This document shows, in pieces, positions 30,125-38,962 of a DNA stretch of 64,000 nucleotides. Position 1 is the first letter of the stretch; each line of letters starts with the position of its first letter. The DNA lies in the NCBI RefSeq assembly GCF_022179645.1, contig NZ_BPRA01000024.1, positions 1-64,000 of the forward strand, given 5' to 3'. The translations under genes and the position numbers were made by a program. The notes under the pieces were generated by a model, which did not search any database, was not told where the DNA came from, and saw only the letters and a program-made list of their open reading frames with translations. The DNA is from Methylobacterium thuringiense. GTDB lineage: Bacteria; Pseudomonadota; Alphaproteobacteria; Rhizobiales; Beijerinckiaceae.

Positions 30125-30242
30125 GCGCCGTCCCACGGGCGATCCATGCGTAGTCGGCTCTCTCGTCTCGCCTGAAAGGCCGTTTTCGGCCGGCGCGTGT
30201 TATGAAGTCTCGGATCGACTGCACTGGTCGTGGAGACCTGCT

Positions 30243-30623
30243 ATGGACGATTGTGAGATACGGGAAGCATTGGATCGCCATTGGGTCGCATCCGATGCGG
30301 ACGACTTCGAGGCGGAGCACGCGATCTACCGCGAGGACGCGGTGCTGGACTATCCGCAATCGGGCGAGCGGATCCGTGGGCGGCATCGAATTCAGTCGTC
30401 TCGGGCGGCGCAGCCCAATCGGAAACGTTTCGAGATCCGGCGGATCAGCGGCGGAGGCGACCTCTGGGTCACCGAATATGTCCTGACCTACGACGGGCGG
30501 CCGTCTTACACCGTGAGCATCATGGAATTCCGCGACGGACAGGTGGCGCGCGAGACCCAATATTTCTGCGACGCCTTCGAGCCGGGTCCCTCGCGCGCGC
30601 AATGGGTCGAGCGCATGACCTGA
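30243..30623 (+). CDS. NTF2-like (SnoaL-fold) protein
   Basis: The 126-residue protein has the layout of the nuclear transport factor 2-like superfamily. It has an N-terminal helix with DADDFEAEHAIYREDAVLDYP, then IRGRHRIQ, then strands YVLTYDGRPSYTVSIMEF and GQVARETQYF. Such proteins are small ligand-binding domains or enzymes; the ligand is unknown. The ATG has a GGAGA site. It stands alone between a histidine kinase and a convergent stress gene. Confidence 0.8.
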   Translation: MDDCEIREALDRHWVASDADDFEAEHAIYREDAVLDYPQSGERIRGRHRIQSSRAAQPNRKRFEIRRISGGGDLWVTEYVLTYDGRPSYTVSIMEFRDGQVARETQYFCDAFEPGPSRAQWVERMT

Positions 30624-30696
30624 AATCGAGCGGTCGTCGAGGACGACTGCCGTCACCTTTGTAACGCCCCTGACGCGGACATCGGCGACCGGCCCC

Positions 30697-30729
30697 AAAC
30701 GAAAACGGGGCGGCCTCTCGGCCACCCCG
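30697..30729 (-). terminator. intrinsic terminator of the csbD-like gene
   Basis: Read on the minus strand, a stem with one internal mismatch (CGGGGTGGCC / GGCCGCCCCG around GAGA) is followed by GTTTTCGTTT. It begins about 24 bases after the stop codon of the CsbD-family gene. This is a textbook rho-independent layout. Confidence 0.75.
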
Positions 30730-30752
30730 CGTGTCGTCGTCGTTACCGAAGG

Positions 30753-30959
30753 TCAGATCTTGCTCTTGACCTTGTCGGCGAGGTTCGAGGCGCCGTCCTT
30801 GACGTCGCCGACGGTCTTCTGGGCTTCGCCCTTCAGCTCCTGCGCCTTGCCTTCGGCCTGGAGCTTGTCGTTGTCGGTGGCCTTGCCGATGCCCTGCTTG
30901 ACGTTGCCGACGGCTTCGTTGGCGAGACCCTTGATCTTGTCGGTGGTGCTGCTGCTCAT
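30753..30959 (-). CDS. CsbD family stress protein
   Basis: This 68-residue hydrophilic protein has the CsbD layout: DKIKGLANEAVGNVKQGIGK, then LQAEGKAQELKGEAQKTVGD. CsbD proteins are abundant general-stress proteins with no assigned activity. The start follows a GGAGATC site. It is the downstream member of a small cluster with a PhnA-like membrane protein and a second CsbD/DUF883-like protein, and it has its own terminator. Confidence 0.9.
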   Translation of the reverse strand: MSSSTTDKIKGLANEAVGNVKQGIGKATDNDKLQAEGKAQELKGEAQKTVGDVKDGASNLADKVKSKI

Positions 30960-31060
30960 CGGATGATCTCCTGTCTGGGTTGGGCTGGGGGTGACGGGCC
31001 GGCCAATCGGGGCCGGCCCGGGGTGGAAGGTCCGGCTCGCGGGGAGCCGGACCGATGGTC

Positions 31061-31957
31061 TCAGGCGCGGCGGACCGTGTCGTAGGCGACGGGACGGACC
31101 TTGCCGAGCAGGCCGCCGAGGAAGCCGGCGAGGGCGCCGAGGATCAGGGCGATCGCACCGTAGAAGGCACCCTGGGTCGCGGCCGACTTGGTGGCGATGG
31201 CGGCGGCCTCGGCCTTCTGCTTCGCGGTGGCGACGGCCTCCTGGTACTGCTTCTGGTAGTCCTGGATCTGCGTCCGGGCCTGCTCGACCGGGATGCCCTG
31301 GGCCTTGGCGAGGGCGTCGGCGGCGCGGGTCTCGGCCTGCTGCTTCTCGGCCGGGTCGCCGGTCAGCACGGCGCGGATGGCGCTGACGGCGGCGTCGCGG
31401 GCAGCCTGCGGGTCCTGGCCGGCAGCCTGCTGGCGGACCGAGTTCTCGATGCCGTCGAGCGGGTTCGAGATCTTGGCGAGCGAGGGGGCCGCGGCTTGCG
31501 CCGCCGTCTGCACGGTTCCGCCGATGGCCGAGCCGGCGCCGGAGAGCACGCTCGACACGGAGCCGAGGGCGCCGCCGAGGATGCCGCCGACCGCCGAGGT
31601 CAGCAGGTAGATCACGACGAGGGTCGTGACGGCCCAGGAGACGAGGCCGTGGAAGCCGGCGGTGGAGCCGACCGGACGGCCGCTCAGCCGGCCGGCGAGG
31701 AAGCCGCCGATCAGCGCGGCGACGATGCCGGAGATGACCCACCACAGGCCGGCGCCGAGAGAGAACGACGAGACGGCCGGGTTGTCGGCGGCGACGGGGC
31801 CGAGGCTGGCGAGGCCGACGCCGACGCCGACCATGTTGAGGACGAGCTGTGCCACCAGCGCCGTGACGGCACCGGCGAAGATCGCACCCCACGAGACCTG
31901 ATGAAGATGGGCGGCGCGGGCTTCCGTGCCGACCACAGGGGAGAGGGTGCTGGACAT
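31061..31957 (-). CDS. PhnA-like polytopic membrane protein
   Basis: The 298-residue protein has hydrophobic segments at about 23-52, 68-92, 102-128 and 265-286. Between them is a charged helical region (about 160-260) with a coiled-coil-like QAETRAADALAKAQ stretch. It resembles proteins annotated as PhnA-like in Methylobacterium and Rhizobium, a name without functional support. Lying between two CsbD-type proteins suggests an envelope stress role (inference). Confidence 0.7.
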   Translation of the reverse strand: MSSTLSPVVGTEARAAHLHQVSWGAIFAGAVTALVAQLVLNMVGVGVGLASLGPVAADNPAVSSFSLGAGLWWVISGIVAALIGGFLAGRLSGRPVGSTAGFHGLVSWAVTTLVVIYLLTSAVGGILGGALGSVSSVLSGAGSAIGGTVQTAAQAAAPSLAKISNPLDGIENSVRQQAAGQDPQAARDAAVSAIRAVLTGDPAEKQQAETRAADALAKAQGIPVEQARTQIQDYQKQYQEAVATAKQKAEAAAIATKSAATQGAFYGAIALILGALAGFLGGLLGKVRPVAYDTVRRA

Positions 31958-32024
31958 GGGCTTGGGGTGAACTCCGGATCGACGCTGGTGATGCTGGTCG
32001 TGGGTTGAAGAAGCCGAGACAAGC

Positions 32025-32372
32025 TCAGCGGCGGGACGTGTTGAGAAGAAGCGCGAGGCCGAAACCCACGGCTCCGGCGATCAGCAGCGAGACGATCGGT
32101 GCGTCCTCGACGCGCTGGGCGACGGCGCGCTGCCCCTGGCGGGCATAGTCGCCGGCATGCTCGTAGGCATCCTCGGCATAGTCGGCGACCTGGTCTGCGG
32201 CGTTGCGCACGCCGTCCTTGGCCTCGCCGTAGAGCGATTCCCCGCGGCCCTGCGCCTGGCGGGCGCGGCCCTCGGCGGAGTCGCGGCGCGATCCGACGAT
32301 GTCGCCGACGGCGCTCTGGATCCGGCCGCCCGCTTCGCGTGCAGCCCCGGTGATGCGATCGGTGTCGACCAT
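32025..32372 (-). CDS. CsbD/DUF883-like membrane-anchored stress protein
   Basis: This 115-residue protein begins with a CsbD-like stretch (AREAGGRIQSAVGDIVGSRR). It continues with an amphipathic helical DUF883/ElaB-like region rich in Ala, Asp and Gln, and ends with a C-terminal membrane anchor (APIVSLLIAGAVGFGLALLL). This suggests tail-anchored attachment to the inner membrane, possibly linking ribosomes or stress proteins to it as proposed for ElaB-type proteins. The start MVDTDRI has a GGAG site; the frame extends further upstream without support. Confidence 0.78.
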   Translation of the reverse strand: MVDTDRITGAAREAGGRIQSAVGDIVGSRRDSAEGRARQAQGRGESLYGEAKDGVRNAADQVADYAEDAYEHAGDYARQGQRAVAQRVEDAPIVSLLIAGAVGFGLALLLNTSRR

Positions 32373-32574
32373 GATGGCTCCGTCGTTCGTTTGTGAGGGG
32401 CGTCTTGCCCCTGGAAGGAAAGGGATGGGGTTCGTCTGCGAAAGACCCGGCGGCGGTGCCGGTTCCGCTCGGTCGGTCATCGCGGCGTTGCGAGACCGGT
32501 TGCGCCGGATTGAGGTGTCGAGGCTATCGGGTGGACCAATAGTGCAGATGTACCACTTGCCTAAATTCTCAGCA

Positions 32575-33766
32575 TCATAACGGCAGCGGGAAGCCGTTGT
32601 TCCGCCCCCAGCTGACGACATCCGTCCGTTTATGGACGCCACGCTTGCGGTACAGCGCCGCGGTATGATTTCGTACGGTGTTGCGCGAGAGCGCGAGGCG
32701 CTTTCCAATAGCCTCGTCGCCGAGACCCGAGCAGATCAGGCCGAGCACCTGCCGCTCGCGCAAGGTGAGGTTCAGGGCGGCCTCGCCGTGGCTCTCGCGG
32801 CCGGGATGGCACAGGTTGGCCAGATTCTCGATGAGGCCGAGTGCGCGGCCGAGCACCTCGGCCTCCCCAAAACCGAAGACCCGCGAAAACGCCTCGTTGA
32901 GGCCCCGGTGACGGCGAGGCCTTCGGCCCGCAACAGCAGTGTCGGCACCGGCGTCAGGCGAAACGCCTTGGCGAAGCGCTCCGCGCTCTGGCGCAGCGCC
33001 GTCTCGGCCTTCTTGCGCAGTTCCAGGTCGGCGAAGGTGAACAGCATGCAGGGCTCGTCGCCCATCGCGATGGTCTGGCCGGCGACGAGGACGAAGCGGG
33101 TGCCGCCGTCCGGCAGCACCAGGCAGGCCTCCATCTGCGGGATGGTGGCGCCCTCCTTCAGCCGCGAGATCGCGAGGTCGCGGTTGCGGGCGCCGGCCAG
33201 CACGTCGACCTCGTGACGCTGCGCCCGACGACGGCGTCGCGGGTGTAGCCGGTCATCTCCAGGAAGCCGATATTCACCTTCACGTGGCGCAGGTCCGACA
33301 GCCGGCAGATCACCGCCGGGGCGGGGTTGGCGGCAAAGGTCTTCTCGAAGCGCTCCTCGGCCTCGAATTGCGGGGTCACGTCCCGCAGCACCAGGGCGAG
33401 GCAGGTCGGCGCACCCGCCGCATCCGCGATCACGATGCTGCGCGCGGCGTGGACGAAGGCGATCTCGGGCCGGTCGGTGCGCGCGACCTCGACGATCACG
33501 TCCTCGAACCGCTCGCCGGCCGCGAGCCGCTCGATCGGGTAGCGCTCGGGCGCGCGGTTGTTGCGGTAGCGCAGGCCGAACCGATGCCGGTACTCCGCGA
33601 CGGTGTCGCCGAGTTCATTGAGGGAGGCCGCACCGTGCATCTGCAGGGCCGCGTCGTTCGCCCAGGCGATGCGCTGGTCCGGCTCGACGAGGACGACGCC
33701 CGCGGACAGGCCGGCCACGATCTGCCTGAGTTCCGACCTGTCGACGCCCTCGGTCACGAAACCCAT
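32575..33766 (-). pseudogene. PAS-LuxR transcriptional regulator with two frameshifts
   Basis: Three overlapping frames together spell one regulator of about 397 residues. The first part (MGFVTEGVDRSE on) has two PAS domains, up to MTGYTRDAVVGRSV. The second frame resumes at EVDVLAGARNRDLAI and carries the end of the second PAS and a third, up to AEGLAVTGA. The third frame resumes at NEAFSRVFGFGEAEVLG and ends in a LuxR-type helix-turn-helix (LTLRERQVLGLICSGLGDEAIGKRL). At each junction, 33213-33214 and 32899-32900, two bases remain between the two in-frame halves, as if one base were lost. Either the gene is decaying or the sequence has errors here. All three parts keep good family sequence, so the loss is recent if real. 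Confidence 0.8.
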
Positions 33767-33839
33767 TGCCGCGCGTCGCCGTGCGGCAGGCAACACGGCT
33801 CGGCGTGCACGGTTCCGTCCGCGGGGCAGGCCGTGTGTA

Positions 33840-34567
33840 TCAGGCGACTGGTACGCGGGCTGGTAGGGCCGGGCGGGCCGCGCAATACGGCGCGGGTGAT
33901 GTCAGGCCCAAGGCGACCCAGCCACGGAATGCGAACCCGGCGTAGAAGAGGCCGACCCCGTCGAACCCAGCCTCGCGCAAAAGATTCTCGTCTTCCTCGG
34001 GTGTGAGGATCGGCAGCCGTTCCGCGATCCCGGCGCGCGCCGTCTCGGCCTGCGCGCCCGCGATGCCGGAGGCGGTGGCGAAGGCGGCATACCGCGACAG
34101 CCAGAGATCGCGTTCGCCCTGCGGAATGCTGAAATGCGCCACGACGAAGGGCGCGCCCGGCCTTAGGCGGCGCCGGACCTGTTCGAGCGTGCGCAGCCGC
34201 TCCGCGCGTTCGATGAAGTGCAGCGTCAGGATGCAGGTCGCCGCGTCGAACGGCCCCTGCGGCGCGCCGTCGATGAGCCCATGATGGAGGTGCACCCGGG
34301 CGGAAAGGTCGCCGAGGGTCGCCCGAGCGAGGTCGAGCATCGCGGCGGACGGGTCGACGCCGACGAAGGACCAGCCGGGCTGCCTCTCGGCGAACATCCT
34401 GAGTTCGAGGCCGCCGCCCGCGCCCAGGACGAGGACCCGAGCATCATGCGGGGCGCGTTCTGCGAGCAGAAGTCTCGCCATGGTTTGCATGTCGCCGATC
34501 CGGGCACCATGCGCGGTGGATTCTCGGCGTAGCGGGCGACGGCCTGCGGGTCTGAGAATGCGTCCAT
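33840..34567 (-). pseudogene. class I SAM-dependent methyltransferase with a frameshift
   Basis: The true start appears to be MDAFSDPQAVARYAENPPRM at 34567, preceded by GGAGAC. After PRMVPG the frame changes at about 34497-34501. The rest, DMQTMARLLLAERAP onward, is in another frame, again with two bases left over, consistent with a one-base deletion. The second part holds the Rossmann SAM motif VLVLGAGGGLELRMF, VGVDPSAAMLDLA and CILTLHFIE. The intact product would be about 240 residues. The longer frame reaching 34817 is not a real start, because its first 100 residues are non-homologous antisense-like sequence. Confidence 0.78.
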
Positions 34568-34821
34568 GTCTCCGGATATCATGTGTGGTGACTGGGCGGA
34601 CGTCCGAGAAAGGTGGTCGGGAGCCGGTCGGCTTTCGAGCGGCAAGAGCATTGAAGCGGACGTCGCCATCGCGCACCCGCTCCCCAAACCTGTCATTGGG
34701 CCTGCACGCGAGTGCGGGCATGAACTGCCCAAGCAAGGTGACCGCATCCGTGCAGGCGAAGTACTGCGTCTTATTCATTCTCGGGCGACTTCGTCGTGCG
34801 TCTGCATACGAAGGCATGAAG

Positions 34822-35598
34822 TCAGGGATGTCCCGATTCGCCGGCAGCCTCGAGAATGAGGTCGGCGATGGCCTGCGGCTGGGAGAGCAGCGACAGGTGG
34901 CTCGCCTTGAGCTCCACGGTCCTCGCGTTCATCCGCTTGGCCATGAAGCGTTCGAGGTCCGGGTTGATGGTGCGGTCCTCGGTCGACACCGCGTAAAAGC
35001 TCGGCTTCGACCGCCAGGCCGCCTGCGTGGTCTTTCCCGCAAGCAGAGCCTTGTGGAAGGGCTGCTGGACTGCGAACAGAACCCTGGCCTTCTCCGCCGG
35101 CAGATCGCCCGCGAAATCCTTCAGGAAGGCCGCCTCGCTCAAGCGCCCCTCGTCGCCATCGAACACGATCCCGGCCGAGGCGGGCGGGGTCGGATAGGTC
35201 TTGGCCAGCGCCGTGTAGTCCTCCCCTGCATCGGGCGCCCGTGCAGCGACGTAGACCAGCGCGCTGACCTTAGGGTCGACACCTGCCTCGGTCACGATCA
35301 TCCCCGAGAACGAGTGGCCAACCAGCACGGTCGGCCCCTCCTGCCGCGCCAGCACGCGCCGCGCGGAGGCGACCGCCTCCTCGAAGCTCGTGAGCGGGTT
35401 CTGCACCGAGGTGACGTTGAGGCCCGCTGCCTGCAGCCGTGGGATCACCTCCGACCAGCACGAACCGTCGGCGAAGAGGCCGTGCACGAGCACGACGTTG
35501 CGTGCCCGCGGCAGATCTTGGGCCGACGCGGTTCCGGACAGCAATCCTGCTGCCGCGCCGGCGACGAGCGTACGGTTCAGTGTTCTCCTGGTCATCAT
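34822..35598 (-). CDS. exported alpha/beta hydrolase
   Basis: The 258-residue protein has an N-terminal signal (MMTRRTLNRTLVAGAAAGLL, possibly Tat) ending near SASA/AQD. A compact esterase-type alpha/beta hydrolase fold follows: VLVHGLFADGSCW for the oxyanion region, LVGHSFSGMIV for the nucleophile elbow (GHSFSG), and a late His in ASHLSLLSQPQ. The family includes small esterases and methyl-salicylate-esterase-like enzymes. The substrate is unknown. It stands alone, separated by about 200 bases from the HD-domain gene. Confidence 0.87.
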   Translation of the reverse strand: MMTRRTLNRTLVAGAAAGLLSGTASAQDLPRARNVVLVHGLFADGSCWSEVIPRLQAAGLNVTSVQNPLTSFEEAVASARRVLARQEGPTVLVGHSFSGMIVTEAGVDPKVSALVYVAARAPDAGEDYTALAKTYPTPPASAGIVFDGDEGRLSEAAFLKDFAGDLPAEKARVLFAVQQPFHKALLAGKTTQAAWRSKPSFYAVSTEDRTINPDLERFMAKRMNARTVELKASHLSLLSQPQAIADLILEAAGESGHP

Positions 35599-35794
35599 GG
35601 CAGGCGACCCCGTTCGAGAAGAGTTGAGTGCAGGACGTGTCGTCCATGTTCGTCGTCGACGCGGCGAGGATACGTTTAATGCCCGCTGGCGCTTGTCCAC
35701 GAGCGTGATCCGGCGGGCATGATCCTACATCGGAAGACAGATCCCGCGCAGTGCCGGACGGCGAAAGCATTGCTCCGTCGAGCGAGCAGGCGGC

Positions 35795-36472
35795 TCAGTC
35801 GTGGTGCCCGCAACCGCAGCCCGTGGCATGCGCGCCACCGCCCCAACGAGACGCGCGGATCACGCTGCAGAAGTTCCCCTTGCGGAAACTCGGCTCCTTG
35901 TCGGCAATCACGTCGGCCTTGACGTTGCCGAAGGTCGTATCCGGCTTGTGTCGGATGCCGTCGTAGAAAGCCTGGATGATGTCCTCCTTGAAGTCCGCCG
36001 TGCGGGGGAAGCCGGCGACGACCGATTCCCGCTCGGCCTCGGAAAACTGGCCGTAGGTCAGGCCGAGCACGTCCATCTCGACGCCGGCAGTGACCAGCGC
36101 GACCACCGGATGCATGTGGACCGGGATGCCGGGCGTGGTGTGGAGCGCGATGGCGGTCCACACGGTGTAGACGTCCGCCTCCGGCACCCCGTGCATCTTC
36201 AGGAAGTCGCGGGCGGCGTTGGCGCCGTCCACCTCGAAGCGCTCGTCGGCGCTGCTGTGGTCCGGCATCAGGCCAACATCGTGGAACATGGCGCCCGCGT
36301 AGAGCAGCTCGCGGTCGAAGCTCAGGCCGCGATGGACGCCGGCGAGCGCGCCGAACTGATAGACGCGGCTCGAGTGATTGAAGAGCAGCTCGGTCTCGGT
36401 GTCGCGCACGAACTCGGTGATTGCGCGGGAAAGGGCACTGTCGGGGACGGCGGCTTCGGACGGGATGCTCAT
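35795..36472 (-). CDS. HD-domain phosphohydrolase-like protein
   Basis: This 225-residue metal-dependent hydrolase of the HD superfamily has His33 in ELLFNHSSRVYQFG, the HD pair in AMFHDVGL (64-65), HHSS-like residues after it (PDHSSADERFEVDGA), and a late ALHTTPGIP. It resembles the group that includes fungal cyanamide hydratase-like proteins, but the substrate cannot be assigned. The C terminus is unusual in ending with a Cys/His-rich tail (ATGCGCGHHD) that could bind an extra metal. The start has a strong AAGGAGA site. It is divergent from the GlxA-type regulator and probably controlled by it. Confidence 0.85.
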   Translation of the reverse strand: MSIPSEAAVPDSALSRAITEFVRDTETELLFNHSSRVYQFGALAGVHRGLSFDRELLYAGAMFHDVGLMPDHSSADERFEVDGANAARDFLKMHGVPEADVYTVWTAIALHTTPGIPVHMHPVVALVTAGVEMDVLGLTYGQFSEAERESVVAGFPRTADFKEDIIQAFYDGIRHKPDTTFGNVKADVIADKEPSFRKGNFCSVIRASRWGGGAHATGCGCGHHD

Positions 36473-36530
36473 GGCGGATCTCCTTTGCGCTGCGTGTCCG
36501 GAACAGCTACGGAGCTTCACGAATGGCTGC

Positions 36531-36551
36531 AATCGTCCTATAACGACGATT
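36531..36551. promoter_or_regulatory. inverted repeat in the HD/GlxA divergent promoter
   Basis: Perfect 7-bp arms AATCGTC and GACGATT are separated by seven bases (CTATAAC). The site lies centrally in the 117-bp gap between the two divergent starts. It is placed and sized like an operator for the adjacent AraC-type regulator. Binding is inferred. Confidence 0.5.
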
Positions 36552-36589
36552 TATGCCATAACACATGCATCGTCAGCCACGGAGCCCGC

Positions 36590-37555
36590 ATGGCATCCCG
36601 ATCCATCGCGGTCCTCGCCCTTCCCGGCGTCCAACTCCTGGATGTCGCCGGACCGCTTGACGTCTTCGCCGAGGCGAACGCGCAGAGCGGCCAAGACGTC
36701 TACGACCTCGCCATCGTCGGCATGGAGCCTGGTCCGGTCATCACGTCGTCGGGGCGTGGGCTGGTCGTGGATCTGGTTGCGCCCGGGGCTGCGCCGACAT
36801 GCTTCGACACCCTTCTGGTCGCCGGCGCACCACGGATTCAGGATCTGGAGGTTCGGCCCGATCTGCTGGCGTGGCTCGGACGGACCGCGCTGCACTGCCG
36901 GCGCTACGGCTCGGTCTGCAGCGGAGCGTTCCTCCTCGGGCAGGCGGGCCTGCTGAACGGCCGTCGGGTGACGACGCACTGGGCGGTGGCGGAGGCCCTG
37001 GCGGAGCGATATCCCGAAGCCATCGTCCAGCCTGACGCGATCTGCCTGTTCGACGGGGCGCTGCGGACCGCGGCAGGAGTCACGGCCGGGCTCGATCTCG
37101 CGCTGGCGCTCGTGGAGGAGGACCTGGGCGCCGAGATCGCGCGTCGGGTCGCGGCCCAGCTCGTGATGTTCTTCAAGCGCGGGGGCGGTCAGATGCAATT
37201 CAGCCGTCGCGGGGTCAGCGCCCCGGTCGGACGCTCGGCCCTGCAGGAGGTCCAGCGCTGGGTGGCCGCCCGTCCGGCCGAGGATCACGGCGTCGATCGC
37301 CTCGCCGAACGGGCGGGGATGAGCCCACGCCATTTCGCGCGCCTGTTCCGGGCCGAGACGGGTCTGACGCCCGCCGCCTATGTCGAGAACGTGCGGATCG
37401 AGGCCGTCCGCCGCCTTTTGGAAGCGGAGGGGGCCGCCCTGAAGCAGGTGGCTGGTGCCTGTGGCTTCCGCGACGCCGACACGCTCCGGCGCGCCTTCGT
37501 CCGCCGGGTTGGTACGACGCCGGCCGAGTACCGGCGCCGGCAAGCGCGGACCTGA
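36590..37555 (+). CDS. GlxA family AraC-type transcriptional regulator
   Basis: The 321-residue regulator has an N-terminal DJ-1/PfpI-like domain (about 5-175) with VLALPGVQLLDVAGPLDVF, the nucleophile-elbow-like SVCSGAFLLGQAGLL, and TTHWAVAEALAERYP. The C-terminal AraC helix-turn-helix domain (about 215-320) has LAERAGMSPRHFARLFRAE and AGACGFRDADTLRRAF. Members sense small metabolites and activate an adjacent divergent gene. Here the neighbour is the HD-domain hydrolase, and an inverted repeat lies between them. The ATG at 36590 has GGAG six bases upstream. Confidence 0.92.
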   Translation: MASRSIAVLALPGVQLLDVAGPLDVFAEANAQSGQDVYDLAIVGMEPGPVITSSGRGLVVDLVAPGAAPTCFDTLLVAGAPRIQDLEVRPDLLAWLGRTALHCRRYGSVCSGAFLLGQAGLLNGRRVTTHWAVAEALAERYPEAIVQPDAICLFDGALRTAAGVTAGLDLALALVEEDLGAEIARRVAAQLVMFFKRGGGQMQFSRRGVSAPVGRSALQEVQRWVAARPAEDHGVDRLAERAGMSPRHFARLFRAETGLTPAAYVENVRIEAVRRLLEAEGAALKQVAGACGFRDADTLRRAFVRRVGTTPAEYRRRQART

Positions 37556-37789
37556 TACATCCGACGGACCGCGACGCGGTCGCGAGCCGGCATCCGGAGC
37601 GTCCAATGTGCAGGTGTCGCCCAATCCATCGCAACGGCGGGAGAAGCGTACAGCTATCAGAACGGTAGCAACACGGATGACCGTTTCAGGCGTACGGCGT
37701 GAGTCACGTTCGAGGGCGAAGTTGGGTCGCAAGCACCCGCGGCCGAGAGCCGCCGAGCGTCCGATCCTCCCCCCACGAACAGCACCGCC

Positions 37790-38815
37790 TCAGCCGGGCA
37801 TCCTCTCCGAAACCCCCGCCTGCGCGAACGTTGCCATGTCCCGGTGGCAGGCGAGGGCGCCCTTGATCAGCCCCAGCGCCAGGGCTGCCCCGGAGGCCTC
37901 CCCCAGCCGCATTCCCAGCGACAGGATCGGCGCGAGGCCGAGGCGGTGCAGCACCTCGGCGTGGGCGCCCTCGACGGAGAGGTGGCCGGCGACGCAATGG
38001 TCGAGGGCGCTCGGGTCGAGGGCGTGCAGGATGGCGGCAGCAGAGGTGGAGACGTAGCCGTCGAGCACCACCGGGATGCGCTGCAGCCGCGCGGCCAGGA
38101 TCGCGCCGGCCATCGCCGCGATCTCGCGGCCGCCGAGCCGGGCGAGCACGGCGAGCGGGTCGTCGAGATGGCCGGCATGGGTCTTCAGCGCCAGCGCGAT
38201 CGCGTCGGCCTTGCGTGCGAGGCCGGCTTCGTCGACGCCGGTGCCGCGGCCGACCCAGTGGGCCGGCTCGCCGCCCCAGAGCGCGCAGTAGATCGCGGCG
38301 GCGATGGTGGTGTTGCCGATGCCCATCTCGCCGATGGCGAGGCAGTCGGTGCCCGCGGCCACCGCCTCCATGCCGAAGGCCATGGTGGCGACGGTGGCCT
38401 TCTCGTCGAGGGCCGGGCGCTCGCAGATGTCGCCGGTGGGCAGGTCGATGGCGAGGTCGAACACCTTGAAGCCGAGGCCGTAGGCCGCGCAGATCTGGTT
38501 GATCGCAGCGCCGCCGGCCGAAAAGTTGTCGAGCATCTGGCGGTTCACCGCGTCGGGAAACGCCGAGACGCCCCGCGCGGTGACGCCGTGGCTGCCGGCG
38601 AAGACGCAGACCAGCGGCCGGTCGAGGGTCGGCTTGGCCTTGCCCTGCCAGGCGGCGAGCCATTCGACGAGGGTTTCGAGCCGGCCCAGCGCCCCGGCCG
38701 GCTTCGTCAGCACGGCGTCGCGGGCGCGGACCATGGCGAGGGCGTCCTCGTCGGGGCCCGGCATCTCGGAGACGAGGCGGCGGATGTCGGCGAAGGGCGC
38801 GGATTCGGCTGTCAT
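37790..38815 (-). CDS. cobT: nicotinate-nucleotide--dimethylbenzimidazole phosphoribosyltransferase CobT
   Basis: CobT activates the lower ligand of cobalamin by making alpha-ribazole phosphate from dimethylbenzimidazole and nicotinate mononucleotide. The 341-residue length fits. Diagnostic sequence includes KPAGALGRLE, VFAGSHGVTARGVSAFP, MLDNFSAGGAAINQ, GEMGIGNTTIAAA, and near the C terminus LGMRLGEASGAALAL with the catalytic Glu (about residue 306). It is divergent from cobS, 147 bp apart, so the last cobalamin steps are grouped here. Confidence 0.97.
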   Translation of the reverse strand: MTAESAPFADIRRLVSEMPGPDEDALAMVRARDAVLTKPAGALGRLETLVEWLAAWQGKAKPTLDRPLVCVFAGSHGVTARGVSAFPDAVNRQMLDNFSAGGAAINQICAAYGLGFKVFDLAIDLPTGDICERPALDEKATVATMAFGMEAVAAGTDCLAIGEMGIGNTTIAAAIYCALWGGEPAHWVGRGTGVDEAGLARKADAIALALKTHAGHLDDPLAVLARLGGREIAAMAGAILAARLQRIPVVLDGYVSTSAAAILHALDPSALDHCVAGHLSVEGAHAEVLHRLGLAPILSLGMRLGEASGAALALGLIKGALACHRDMATFAQAGVSERMPG

Positions 38816-38962
38816 CGCGGGGCGCTCGCAGAATCGTTGAGGGGCCGGCCTCGCCGCGGAATGGCGAGAGGTTTGCCTGGGGGACTATACCGGGGGCTAT
38901 AGAAGCCGCAGACCCCGCGGTGAAGGCGTGCGGACGATCCGACGCGGCGCGACAGGCGAGCG

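Noticed and set aside
33840-34817. A longer start for the methyltransferase at 34817 that avoids the frameshift
   Set aside because: Its first 100 residues are unrelated, whereas the other frame gives MDAFSDPQAVARYAENPPRM with a good ribosome site.
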